From: Anaerolineae bacterium
GTDB lineage: Bacteria > Chloroflexota > Anaerolineae > 4572-78 > J111
Assembly (NCBI GenBank): GCA_023151115.1
Contig: JAKLJP010000002.1
Coordinates: 124,001-188,000 of the forward strand
Direction: 5' to 3'
Length of the DNA: 64,000 bases
A program made the translations under genes and the position numbers. The notes below the pieces were generated by a model. The model saw nothing but the letters and a program-made list of their open reading frames with translations. It made no database searches and was not told the DNA's origin. Shown piece by piece: positions 1-8,314 of the stretch; position 1 is the stretch's first letter, and each line of letters starts with the position of its first letter.

Positions 1-1
1 C

Positions 2-73
2 CCTGGCCCGCACAAATTTGATTTAGCCATGCAAGCCGAGGCATTTGATTGGTTTGATCGGTGGTTGAAATAG
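2..73 (+). CDS. C-terminal end of a cut-off gene
   Basis: Only the last 23 codons are in the window; the frame is open from the left edge to a TAG at 71-73. The end reads EAFDWFDRWLK. A closing FDRWLK is common at the C-terminus of secreted alpha/beta-hydrolase or prolyl-oligopeptidase-like enzymes, so that is the best guess. No catalytic residue is visible. It lies 9 bp before the amidohydrolase gene and may share its transcript. Confidence 0.5.
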   Translation, partial: PGPHKFDLAMQAEAFDWFDRWLK

Positions 74-82
74 GGGTTAACT

Positions 83-949
83 ATGCCCACCCGCGCCGAT
101 GCACACGCTCATTTTTTTCACGCCGGTTACGTGGCCCTGCTGCCCGAAAACTGCCGCCGCATCCAACCGGATGAAGTGACCCTGTACCAGGGCTTGGCCG
201 GGCAGTACGGGGTGCAGCAGGTATTGGCGGTTGGTTATGAGGCTGAACCGTGGGCGGTGGGTAACAATCGCTATTTGAGCCGGCTGGCGGCCAGCCTATC
301 CTGGCTGAGGCCGGTTGCTTTTGTGGCGGAACCGGCCAAGCTGGAGTTGGCCAGCCTGGAAAAATGGCAGCAGGAATCGTTTGTCGGCTTGAGCTTTTAC
401 TGCTTCGACCCGCAGCAAGCCGCTGCTTTGGGCCAAGTATCGGCTGAAGTTTGGGGCTGGCTGGCCGAACGGCGCTGGCTGATTAGCGTCAATTCGCGCG
501 GCGAATACTGGACGGCCTGGCAGCCATTGCTGGAATGCCAGCCCGATTTACGGCTGCTGGCGTCGCACCTGGGGCTGCCTCCGGCGATTGAGACTGCGCC
601 CACCGCAGCCTCGGCCCGGCAGTTGCTCCGAGAGGTTGTGGCCCTGGCCCCATTCCCGGGGGTGCATATTAAGCTGAGCGGCTTTTATGCCTTAACCCAG
701 CCCGGCTATGCTTATCCCCACCAGGCCGCCTGGCCCTATGTCGAGGTTCTACTGGCCGCGTTTGGCTCGACTCGGCTGCTGTGGGGGTCAGATTTTAGCC
801 CCAGCTTGGAGTGGCTCAGTTTTCCACAAACCTTTGGCCTTTTTGAGGCGATGCCTTTTTTGAACGAGGCCGACCGTGAGCGAATCGAAGGGGGTAATTT
901 GTTGGGACTGTTGGCCGGTGTCCAGTCTTCTGCTCACGCAGTGTCATGA
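83..949 (+). CDS. amidohydrolase-2-type TIM-barrel metal hydrolase
   Basis: A 288-residue protein that looks like a member of the amidohydrolase_2 family (metal-dependent hydrolases and decarboxylases with a TIM barrel). The first strand carries the metal-binding HxH as DAHAHFF (residues 7-13), a mid-chain histidine is in ASHLGLP, and the late aspartate is in LWGSDFSPS. The length fits the family. The substrate cannot be read from the sequence. The ATG at 83 follows the upstream stop by 9 bp, which suggests co-transcription. A second, more distant family member lies at 6195-7238. Fold is fairly sure, reaction unknown. Confidence 0.75.
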   Translation: MPTRADAHAHFFHAGYVALLPENCRRIQPDEVTLYQGLAGQYGVQQVLAVGYEAEPWAVGNNRYLSRLAASLSWLRPVAFVAEPAKLELASLEKWQQESFVGLSFYCFDPQQAAALGQVSAEVWGWLAERRWLISVNSRGEYWTAWQPLLECQPDLRLLASHLGLPPAIETAPTAASARQLLREVVALAPFPGVHIKLSGFYALTQPGYAYPHQAAWPYVEVLLAAFGSTRLLWGSDFSPSLEWLSFPQTFGLFEAMPFLNEADRERIEGGNLLGLLAGVQSSAHAVS

Positions 950-961
950 AGTTAGCAGCAT

Positions 962-1071
962 CCTGAGTAGGGGAGCGAAGCGACCCGTATCGAAGGGTGC
1001 TGCGCCGTCAGGGAGTCGTCGCCAAATCGCACCCTTCGATACGCGCTCCACTTCGTTCCGCGCTACTCAGG
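962..1071. repeat. long interrupted inverted repeat in spacer
   Basis: The outer arms CCTGAGTAG (962-970) and CTACTCAGG (1063-1071) are perfect inverted copies. A second nested pair, ATCGAAGGGTGC and GCACCCTTCGAT, lies inside. The element fills the gap between two convergent genes and could form a long hairpin at transcript ends. It looks like a non-coding mobile or REP-like repeat, with no protein frame of note. Confidence 0.7.
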
Positions 1072-1102
1072 GTGCGATTTCTGGCTTAACTTAAGACATT
1101 GA

Positions 1103-2116
1103 CTAAGGGCTGACCCCTGAGGAGGTGCGCCGGGCAATTTCCTCACGGACAACGGGCGCAACCTGAGTGCCCAGCAGTTCGATGGCATGCATCACTTTGG
1201 CGTGGTCAATGGTCCCGACGCCGAGTTGCAGCAACAGCCGTTGATGGCCGAAAATCTCGTGTTGAAACAGAATCTTCTCGATGATTTCAGCCGGGCTGCC
1301 GACAAAGTCCGAGCCGCGCAAGGCCCGTCCGGCTTCGAGCTGTTGGCGGGTGGCGGGCGGCCAGCCGCGCTCGCGGCCAATCTTATTCATCACCACCACC
1401 GCCGAAGGATAGTAGTCGTCAACAGCCTGCTGGGCTGTATCGGCGATAAAGCCGTGCGAGTTGATGCTCAACGGCAGTTGGGCCGGGTCGTATCCGGCTT
1501 GACGCGCCGCCTGCCGGTAGAGCTGGATGAAAGGGGCAAAACGCTCCGGCATGCCGCCGATGATCGCCAGGGCCATGGGTAAACCCAGGCTGGCGGCGCG
1601 CACCACCGATTCCGGCGTGCCGCCGACTGCCACCCAGATGGGCAGTTTTTCCTGCATGGGACGAGGGTAGACGCCCAGATTGTTCAGGGCCGGGCGATGT
1701 TTGCCCGACCAGGTGATGGTTTCTGCTTCGCGGAGTTTCATCAGCAGCTCTAGCTTCTCGGCAAAAAGGCTGTCGTAGTCGCGCAGGTCATAACCAAACA
1801 GCGGGAACGACTCGATAAATGAGCCGCGCCCGGCCATGATCTCGGCCCGGCCATTGGAAATTAGATCGAGGGTGGCAAAATCCTGAAAAACCCGCACCGG
1901 GTCATCGGAGCTAAGCACCGTGACCGCTGTTGACAGGCGGATGGACTGGGTGCGGGCCGCCGCCGCTCCCAGAATAACCAGCGGGGCTGAGGCAATAAAG
2001 TCGGGGCGGTGATGCTCGCCGACACCAAAAACATCCAGGCCCACCTGATCGGCCAGTTCAATGGTTTCGAGCAGGTTGCTCATCCGCTGGACCGGGCTGA
2101 TCATCGCTCCGGTCAC
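1103..2116 (-). CDS. LLM-class flavin-dependent oxidoreductase
   Basis: A luciferase-like monooxygenase-family protein with a TIM-barrel fold using reduced FMN or F420. The family patterns are [12 protein letters not shown] near the N-terminus, then [14 protein letters not shown] and a C-terminal [12 protein letters not shown]. The GTG at 2116 gives 337 residues but cuts off the first beta strand. The same frame continues upstream as [11 protein letters not shown], exactly the expected start of this family, back to about 2221 with no ATG, GTG or TTG. A good GAGGAG (2228-2223) stands 7 bp before an ATT at 2215, so the true protein probably starts there and is about 370 residues long. The substrate is unknown. 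Confidence 0.85.
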   Translation of the reverse strand: MTGAMISPVQRMSNLLETIELADQVGLDVFGVGEHHRPDFIASAPLVILGAAAARTQSIRLSTAVTVLSSDDPVRVFQDFATLDLISNGRAEIMAGRGSFIESFPLFGYDLRDYDSLFAEKLELLMKLREAETITWSGKHRPALNNLGVYPRPMQEKLPIWVAVGGTPESVVRAASLGLPMALAIIGGMPERFAPFIQLYRQAARQAGYDPAQLPLSINSHGFIADTAQQAVDDYYPSAVVVMNKIGRERGWPPATRQQLEAGRALRGSDFVGSPAEIIEKILFQHEIFGHQRLLLQLGVGTIDHAKVMHAIELLGTQVAPVVREEIARRTSSGVSP

Positions 2117-2238
2117 AGGATCGGGGGTCAGTTCGACAAAAGAATAAAGGCCAATCTCAAACGCCCCGCTGCCGGAGCGAGTCTCTGAAACGGGGGTGTC
2201 TGTTTGGGTAGAAATAGTTATGCTCCTCGAAAGTAACT

Positions 2239-2320
2239 GTCACTGCGAGCCATAAGGCGAAGCCGCGTAGCATCCTACCCCGGAGAGGGGGATTGCTTCG
2301 GCCTGTGGCCTCGCAATGAC
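2239..2320. repeat. hairpin repeat with GTCACTGCGAG / CTCGCAATGAC ends
   Basis: About 80 bp with near-perfect inverted ends and an inner pair built on GGCGAAGC and GCTTCGGCC. A close relative occurs at 34521-34595. It lies between the divergent oxidoreductase and histidine kinase genes. This end type is a widespread dispersed hairpin in bacteria. Confidence 0.8.
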
Positions 2321-2572
2321 ATTTTCATCACCGTATAAGCAAATAATGATAAACGCGCTCCCCCGCGATGTCAAGCCAGTTTCAAATTCCTTTACCTAAA
2401 ATCCCAAATTCTCCTTGACCAAAATTGTGGTGATCCGGCTTGCCGTAAACCTCGGTTTGACCTGCCAGCAAGGGCTATCTTAAATCCTATAAAAAGCAGC
2501 AATTGTGTTCGCGAAGATAGAGGAAAAGGGATATAATTTATTAAGCCATCGGTAATTCATCCCATTGCCAGG

Positions 2573-4381
2573 ATGATTGTGAGGAGGCCACCTATCACTA
2601 CTGAGACCAAAGATACTGCTCAATCCAACACCTTTGCCTTAGATTGGCTTGTCTCTAACCTGCGCTGGATCTGGTTATTGCTCATCGCCCTGTTTGTAGT
2701 GGGCGACAGCCTGCTGAGCCGCCAACCCTCGGACAATGTAACCCGGCTGCTGGTACTGGTGGGGGTCGGGCTGGGGCTGAATGGAATTTATGCCGGCCTG
2801 TTGTGGTCTAAATTCTTTCCCCATTGGCTGGCCGTAATTGCCGCGATCCTGGATGCTGTGCTGGCCATTGGCTTGATGATTATGCTGACCAGGCACGCCC
2901 AATTGCTGCTGCCACTGCTGATGGTCCCGGTCATGCTGGCCGGGCTGCGCTGGAACGCCGAAGCCGGCCTGTTGATGGCCCTGCCGATTGCGCTAAGTTA
3001 TGGCGTGCCGCTGGTGCCGCTGCTGAGTGGCGATATTGACCGGCTCCAGGTGATCAACGCCTTGCTGACAGCGGCGGCCAATGCGATTGTACTCTTTATT
3101 GCCGGTGGACTGCCCGGCCCTTTTATTCGCCAGCAGCTTGACCTGGCTGCCCAGGATAATGAAGCGGAGTTAAAAAGTTTGCGTGTGGCCACCGAGCGCG
3201 GCAAACTTATCTCAGAAATGGCGCTGACCCTCGGCTCCACCCTCAACTACCGTAAAGTGCTGCGGACGATGATTGACCTGGCCTTTTCGGCCATGGCCGA
3301 GGTCGGAACCAAAGACGAGTCAACCATTGCCATGGTCTTGCTCTTTGAAGGCGACAGCGAAAACGGCGCAGACCGGCTCAGGGTGGCCGCCGGCCGCAAT
3401 ATTGGCCGTTCCGACGAAGGCCGCCGCGTATCGGGCGAAGAGGGGTTGATTGGCCGCACCATTCGCACTGCCGAAGCGACCATCACCAACAATGCCCAAA
3501 AAGACCGGGTGTTAACCTCTTTTGCTTCAACGCCGGGCTGCCGCTCGGCCATTTGCGCCCCGCTGCGAGCCGGGTTGAACACTTATGGCGTGGTGCTTTT
3601 TTGCAGCACCGAACCCAACTTTTATAATGAAGAACATAAACAACTCCTCACTACCTTTTGCAGCCAGGCCATCATCACCCTGCAAAATGCCCAACTTTTT
3701 GAAGATTTACAGCGCGAGCAGCAAAAGATTCTGGAAAAAGAGGCCGAGGCCCGGCGCAAACTGGCCCGCGACCTGCACGACGGCCCCACCCAATCTATCG
3801 CGGCCATTGCCATGCGGCTCAACTTCATTAAGGTAGTGCTGCAAAAAGAAGACGTAGCCAAAGCCTATGAAGAGGTGGTGAAGGTTGAAGAGATTGCCCA
3901 GCGGACCACCCAAGAAATCAGAACCATGCTTTTTGCCATGCGCCCGGTCATTTTAGAAACCCAGGGCTTGCTGCCGGCGCTGACCCAATATGCCGACCGA
4001 CTGAACGCGACCGAATCCTTCAAAGTCACTGTCAACAATCGCGGCTACAACAGTCAACTCACCGGGGAAGCCGAAGGCGTGGTTTTTGCCATTATCGAAG
4101 AGGCGGTCGGCAACGCCAAAAAACACGCCCAGGCCAGCGAGATCAGGATCAACCTGCTGGCCGGTAAAAGCAGCTTGATGGTTGAGATCAAGGATAACGG
4201 GGTTGGCTTTGATGTCGAAGCGACCAAATCCACCTACGACCAGCGCACCAGCCTGGGGCTGCTCAACCTTGATGAGCGCGCCCAACTCGTTGGCGGGGTG
4301 TGCTCGATCGAGTCGGCCCGGGGCCGGGGCACCACCGTGCGGGTCGAAATCCCCTTTGCCGGAATGAAAGAAGCAGCATGA
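2573..4381 (+). CDS. membrane sensor histidine kinase, GAF + HisKA_3 + HATPase
   Basis: A sensor kinase of the NarX/DegS class. Several hydrophobic segments occupy roughly residues 30-190 (WIWLLLIALFVVGDSL, then LLVLVGVGLGLNGIYAG and others). A GAF-like domain lies at about 215-375 and a coiled segment follows. The HisKA_3 phospho-acceptor box is ARDLHDGPTQSIAAIAMRL near residue 400, and a HATPase_c domain has its N-box in EEAVGNAKKHAQ near 510 and its G-box in DNGVGFD. The first ATG is at 2573, but a strong GAGGAGG (2581-2587) lies inside the frame, 6 bp before an ATC at 2594, so translation may begin there. The stop overlaps the next ATG (ATGA). No response regulator gene is adjacent. Confidence 0.9.
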   Translation: MIVRRPPITTETKDTAQSNTFALDWLVSNLRWIWLLLIALFVVGDSLLSRQPSDNVTRLLVLVGVGLGLNGIYAGLLWSKFFPHWLAVIAAILDAVLAIGLMIMLTRHAQLLLPLLMVPVMLAGLRWNAEAGLLMALPIALSYGVPLVPLLSGDIDRLQVINALLTAAANAIVLFIAGGLPGPFIRQQLDLAAQDNEAELKSLRVATERGKLISEMALTLGSTLNYRKVLRTMIDLAFSAMAEVGTKDESTIAMVLLFEGDSENGADRLRVAAGRNIGRSDEGRRVSGEEGLIGRTIRTAEATITNNAQKDRVLTSFASTPGCRSAICAPLRAGLNTYGVVLFCSTEPNFYNEEHKQLLTTFCSQAIITLQNAQLFEDLQREQQKILEKEAEARRKLARDLHDGPTQSIAAIAMRLNFIKVVLQKEDVAKAYEEVVKVEEIAQRTTQEIRTMLFAMRPVILETQGLLPALTQYADRLNATESFKVTVNNRGYNSQLTGEAEGVVFAIIEEAVGNAKKHAQASEIRINLLAGKSSLMVEIKDNGVGFDVEATKSTYDQRTSLGLLNLDERAQLVGGVCSIESARGRGTTVRVEIPFAGMKEAA

Positions 4382-5067
4382 CCGATCAAAATATCATCCT
4401 GGCAGGTCTGGCCCTTTTATCCCTGGCCCTGCCAGTCGGTTGGGCCTGGTGGCAAAAGCGTCAGGGCGAAGCCGGGATCAACGAGCAGTGGCTGTCTGTC
4501 ACTGCTCGATTTATTTATGGGATCGGCTTGCCTTACCTGGCCGTCATCGCCGGCCTCTTGCCGCCCCGATTTTTAGGTTTGAAGGGGCTTGAAACGATCA
4601 TGGCCCTTGACCTGAACGGAGCCAGCCTGCAAAAGGCTGTCGCCCTGCTCCTGCTGGAATGTCTGGCCGATGGCGGAATGGTCATCAGGCTCGGTTTGGC
4701 GGCGCTGCTGCTGGCTTTGGGGCTGCGCTGGGGGCTGGCTCGCCTCGACCTCAAGCCGCTCGCTTCCCGCCTCTCCGTGTTGGAAATTCTATACGACGGC
4801 CTGCATTGGGCCTTTTATTACGCCATCTTTTGGGCCTTGACCGGCGATCTTTACCTCGGAGTAATTGGCGGCCTGCTGTGGGTATTGCTGGAAGGGGCGC
4901 TGGTCGCCTGGGTGCAAAGAGATGAGCCGACGCCCCGGCTTAGCAAAACCGTCATTTTAATCCTCACTGCCACCATTTTCTTTTATGCCCCCAATTTGTG
5001 GCTGCTATGGCCGGTTCACGGCGGACTGGCTTTTATTGGGACGCGCCGGGAGACTGGCCCAGGCTAA
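4378..5067 (+). CDS. multi-pass membrane protein of unknown function
   Basis: A 229-residue protein made of six or so hydrophobic stretches (for example ILAGLALLSLALPVGWAWW and ILILTATIFFYAPNLWLL). The ATG at 4378 overlaps the kinase stop as ATGA, so the two are translationally coupled and the protein may work with the sensor kinase. No family motif is recognised. In-frame sequence upstream of 4378 is just overlap with the kinase gene. Confidence 0.7.
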   Translation: MTDQNIILAGLALLSLALPVGWAWWQKRQGEAGINEQWLSVTARFIYGIGLPYLAVIAGLLPPRFLGLKGLETIMALDLNGASLQKAVALLLLECLADGGMVIRLGLAALLLALGLRWGLARLDLKPLASRLSVLEILYDGLHWAFYYAIFWALTGDLYLGVIGGLLWVLLEGALVAWVQRDEPTPRLSKTVILILTATIFFYAPNLWLLWPVHGGLAFIGTRRETGPG

Positions 5068-5140
5068 GCCGGCCTGCGCCAAATTTGTTGTTGGGCAGCG
5101 CGTCGCTCAGTTTGACCGCCCGGTTTTGCCGGCTCAAAAT

Positions 5141-5170
5141 TTGACAAACGCTCAGTTTCAATCGTACAAT
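5141..5170 (+). promoter_or_regulatory. sigma70-type promoter of the DeoR gene
   Basis: TTGACA at 5141-5146 and TACAAT at 5165-5170 are separated by 18 bp, about 60 bp before the ATG at 5230. This is a near-consensus vegetative promoter. It would drive the regulator and perhaps the two downstream genes. Confidence 0.75.
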
Positions 5171-5229
5171 AGTGATTGAATGCGATCTATTTGTGATGTT
5201 TTATGATTGTTTGAGTCTACATCGAACGC

Positions 5230-6009
5230 ATGGATATCAAACTTCCCATCTCCAATCTCGAACGACAAGAACTACTTCTCAACTTTGTCAAGCTAAACCA
5301 GCGGGCTACGGTTGCCCAGATTTCTGAAAAATTTTCGGTCAGCGTGGCGACCGTCCGGCGCGATTTGGAAGCGCTGGCCGAACGAGGGGAGATTGAGCGT
5401 TTTCACGGCGGCGCAAAAGTTATACGTCAGGCTCCGCCCGAACCGCCGGCCTTGCAGCGCAGCCGCGAGCAGGCCGAAGAAAAAAAACAGATTGGCCGGG
5501 CTGCCGCCGCCCTAATTGAAGAGGGTGAAACTGTTTTTTTGGGCAGCGGCACAACCGTTTTGGAAGTAGCCCGGCATCTGCGCGAGCGCCATAAATTGAC
5601 CGTGATCACCAACTCGCTGCTGGTCATCAATGCCCTGGCCGACCTGCCCGATTTTACCCTGGTTCACTTGGGTGGGATTGTACGCCACAGCGAGATGTCC
5701 ACCATCGGCCACCTGACCGAGCAAGCCCTGGCCGAAGTGAATGCCCGGAAAATTGTGCTGGGCATCCACGCCCTGGATATTGAATACGGCCTGACCAATG
5801 AAAACCTACCCGAAGCTATGACCGACCGGGCCATCCTGGCCCGCCGAGGCCAGATTATCATCGTGGCCGATCACACCAAATGCGGCCGCATTTCGACCGC
5901 CTTTGTCGCGCCGATCAGCGTCATCCACAAATTGGTAACCGACAGCCAGACCCCTCCCGATTTTATTGACGCTCTGCAAGCCAAAGGGATAGAAGTTCTG
6001 GTTGTCTGA
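5230..6009 (+). CDS. DeoR-family transcriptional regulator
   Basis: A 259-residue repressor-type regulator. An N-terminal helix-turn-helix carries the DeoR signature SVATVRRDLEALAERG with IERFHGGA after it (residues 37-63). The C-terminal half is the DeoRC sugar-phosphate sensor fold with FLGSGTTVLEVARHL and ITNSLLVINAL. Such proteins usually respond to phosphorylated sugars and control nearby catabolic genes. The amidohydrolase and PfkB kinase downstream fit that role. Start ATG 5230 lies about 60 bp behind a near-consensus promoter. The specific ligand is unknown. Confidence 0.9.
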   Translation: MDIKLPISNLERQELLLNFVKLNQRATVAQISEKFSVSVATVRRDLEALAERGEIERFHGGAKVIRQAPPEPPALQRSREQAEEKKQIGRAAAALIEEGETVFLGSGTTVLEVARHLRERHKLTVITNSLLVINALADLPDFTLVHLGGIVRHSEMSTIGHLTEQALAEVNARKIVLGIHALDIEYGLTNENLPEAMTDRAILARRGQIIIVADHTKCGRISTAFVAPISVIHKLVTDSQTPPDFIDALQAKGIEVLVV

Positions 6010-6068
6010 AAATAACAGGTAGCAGAGTCGTAGAGTCGCAAAGGAAAGAGGCAGTTCCAGGAATATAG

Positions 6069-6127
6069 TGTGTGGTGCGTGGTACGTGATATAAATACGC
6101 CACGCACCACGTACTACGCACCACGAG
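6069..6127. repeat. 7-bp tandem words in two inverted arms
   Basis: The left arm reads as GTGTGGT, GCGTGGT, ACGTGAT. The right arm is CACGCAC, CACGTAC, TACGCAC, CACGAGA. The arms are inverted versions of each other and can pair. It is one member of the 7-mer element family that recurs across the window. Confidence 0.7.
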
Positions 6128-6136
6128 AACTAACGT

Positions 6137-6179
6137 TTTATTTTCTTGGAGTTGCCTAATTCCCCGTCTACCGTCTACT
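6137..6179. repeat. 23-bp spacer block duplicated at 15981, plus CCGTCTA tandem
   Basis: Bases 6137-6159 are identical to 15981-16003; the block contains CTTGGAGTTGCC. A pair of CCGTCTA heptamers follows at 6164-6177. Both copies of the block follow a 7-mer hairpin in an intergenic spacer, which suggests the whole module was copied. Confidence 0.65.
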
Positions 6180-6194
6180 TTTTCAGGAGTAAAG

Positions 6195-7238
6195 ATGCTA
6201 CTCACCGATTATCGCCCGCGCCCGGTACTGGTCACCAAAACCACCGCTATAACCAAGCCTCGCTTCCCGGTGATTGACGCCCATAACCACCTGGCCGAGC
6301 CGTTTGGCGGCGGCTGGGACAAACGCCCGCTGGCGGCGCTGCTGGATGTGCTGGACGAAGCCCAGGTGCAGCTTTACGTGGACCTCGACGGCGGCTGGGG
6401 CGAAGAGATGCTCCAGCATCACCTGGATTACTTCAAAGCGGCTGCGCCGGAGCGCTTTCAGGTTTTCGGCGGGGTGGATTGGGCCGCCTGGCCCGATCAC
6501 GGCGACCGCTTTGGCGAGTGGGCCGCCGCCCGGCTGCGGGTTCAAGCCGGCTGGGGCGCGCAGGGCCTCAAAATCTGGAAGCCGTTTGGCCTGCATGTGC
6601 GCGACCAGCACAACGCACTGGTGGCGGTAGACGATTCCCGCCTCGACCCGCTGTGGGCTACTGCCGGGGAGCTGCGCCTGCCGGTCATGATCCACGTGGC
6701 CGACCCGGTCGCCTTTTTTGACCCCCTCGACGAAACCAACGAGCGCTGGGAGGAACTGCACGCTCACCCCGACTGGCAGTTCCCCAGCCCACCTTTTCCT
6801 GCTTTTATGACCATTATGACCCAACTGGCAAATTTGGTAGCGCGTCATCCCGCCACTACGTTTATCGGGGCGCACGTTGGCTGCTATGCCGAAAATCTGG
6901 CCTGGGTGAGCCAGCTACTCGACCGCTGCCCCAACTTTTATGTGGATATTGGGGCGCGCATCAGCGAGTTGGGCCGCCAGCCCTACAGCTCGCGCCGTTT
7001 CTTTCTGCAATACGCCGACCGGATTCTGTTCGGCGCCGATTTAGGGCCGGACCTGGCCGGCTATCGCTTGTACTACCGTTTCCTGGAAACCGACGACGAA
7101 TATTTCAACTACAACACCGACCCACACGGCATCCCCGGCCAGGGCCGCTGGCACATCTACGGTCTCTATTTGCCGGACGATGTGCTGGAAAAAGTGTATT
7201 ACCGTAATGCTCAGCGCGTGCTGCGATTGTCAGATTGA
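6195..7238 (+). CDS. amidohydrolase family protein
   Basis: A 347-residue amidohydrolase_2-type protein. The metal-site motif DAHNHL lies near residue 30, a second set lies in [13 protein letters not shown], then [12 protein letters not shown], and the late aspartate is in FGADLGPD. Many relatives hydrolyse sugar lactones or decarboxylate aromatic acids. With a DeoR regulator upstream and a PfkB kinase 26 bp downstream, a carbohydrate role is the likeliest, but the substrate is not shown. ATG 6195 has an AGGAG 7 bp upstream. Confidence 0.8.
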   Translation: MLLTDYRPRPVLVTKTTAITKPRFPVIDAHNHLAEPFGGGWDKRPLAALLDVLDEAQVQLYVDLDGGWGEEMLQHHLDYFKAAAPERFQVFGGVDWAAWPDHGDRFGEWAAARLRVQAGWGAQGLKIWKPFGLHVRDQHNALVAVDDSRLDPLWATAGELRLPVMIHVADPVAFFDPLDETNERWEELHAHPDWQFPSPPFPAFMTIMTQLANLVARHPATTFIGAHVGCYAENLAWVSQLLDRCPNFYVDIGARISELGRQPYSSRRFFLQYADRILFGADLGPDLAGYRLYYRFLETDDEYFNYNTDPHGIPGQGRWHIYGLYLPDDVLEKVYYRNAQRVLRLSD

Positions 7239-7264
7239 CCTGCGGTATAAAATTATTTAAACGC

Positions 7265-8182
7265 ATGAAAGAATTTGATTTGGTAGTTGTCGGCGACCTG
7301 AACGCCGAACTGGTTTTAACCGGCGATGTTGTGCCCCAGTTTGGGCAGGTCGAGAAGTTGGTGGACGATGCCACGCTAACTATGGGCAGTTCGGCGGGCA
7401 TTTTTGCCTGCGCCGCCGCCCGGCTGGGGCTGCGCGTGGCCATGGTCGGCAAGGTGGGGCCGGATGAGTTTGGCCGGTTTGTGCTGAACTATTTGCAAGG
7501 CCGTGCTGTGGATACCCGTGGAGTGGTGGTAGATGAGCGGGTTAAAACCGGCCTGGGGGTGATCCTCTCTCGCGGCAACGACCGGGCCATCCTGACCTAT
7601 CTCGGTTCCATTGCCCAACTGCGCTATCAGGATATTAACCTGTCGCTGCTGGACCAGGCCCGCCACCTGCACCTGGGTAGCTATTTTCTGCTCGACGGCC
7701 TGCGGCCCGACCTGCCCCGGCTGTTTGCCCAGGCCCGCGTCCAGGGCTTGACCGTTTCCCTTGATACCAATTATGACCCCGTCGAGCAGTGGAACGGCGG
7801 TCTGGTTGAAACCCTAACCCAGACCGACATCTTTCTGCCCAACACTACCGAACTGTTTGCCATTACCGGCCAGGCCGAACTTGAGCCGGCCCTGGCTCAG
7901 TTGGCCGGGCAGATACCACTGGTGGCGGTCAAACTGGGCGAAGCCGGAGCAGTCGCCCAGCGCGGCGCGGACATTTTCCGGGCCGGCCCCCTATCCATCA
8001 GCGTGATAGATACCACCGGGGCAGGCGATTCCTTTGACGCCGGTTTTCTCTACGGCTATCTGGCCGGTTGGGATTTGGCCAAAGCACTGCGGCTGGGTTG
8101 CGTCTGCGGGTCACTCTCCACACGGGCGGCGGGTGGCACGGCAGCTCAGCCCTCCCTGGCCGAAGCGTTGGCGTTGATGTGA
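7265..8182 (+). CDS. PfkB-family carbohydrate kinase
   Basis: A 305-residue ribokinase-fold sugar or nucleoside kinase. Starting at ATG 7265 the protein opens with [13 protein letters not shown], the usual first strand. The glycine-rich substrate region is [16 protein letters not shown], and the C-terminal PfkB signature with the catalytic aspartate is [18 protein letters not shown]. An upstream in-frame TTG at 7235 overlaps the previous gene and adds ten non-family residues, so it was not used. Together with the DeoR regulator and the amidohydrolase this looks like a small sugar-utilisation operon. Confidence 0.88.
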   Translation: MKEFDLVVVGDLNAELVLTGDVVPQFGQVEKLVDDATLTMGSSAGIFACAAARLGLRVAMVGKVGPDEFGRFVLNYLQGRAVDTRGVVVDERVKTGLGVILSRGNDRAILTYLGSIAQLRYQDINLSLLDQARHLHLGSYFLLDGLRPDLPRLFAQARVQGLTVSLDTNYDPVEQWNGGLVETLTQTDIFLPNTTELFAITGQAELEPALAQLAGQIPLVAVKLGEAGAVAQRGADIFRAGPLSISVIDTTGAGDSFDAGFLYGYLAGWDLAKALRLGCVCGSLSTRAAGGTAAQPSLAEALALM

Positions 8183-8186
8183 CGTT

Positions 8187-8302
8187 CCAGAGGGGGAGTT
8201 GGTATAGCTCATCCACCCACTCTATGACGAGATTAGCCCCCTAAATCCCCTCACAGGGAGGCTTTTTAAACCCTCCCCCCTCTGGGGGAGTTGGAGGGAG
8301 GC
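8187..8302. repeat. G-rich spacer repeat
   Basis: Two copies of a GGGGGAGTTGG word (near 8192 and 8284) lie in the gap between convergent genes. The second copy sits in a hairpin-forming stretch pairing CCCTCCCCCC with GGGGGAG and GGAGGGAGG. No T-run follows, so it is not a classic terminator. Confidence 0.45.
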
Positions 8303-8314
8303 ATACACCGGAAA

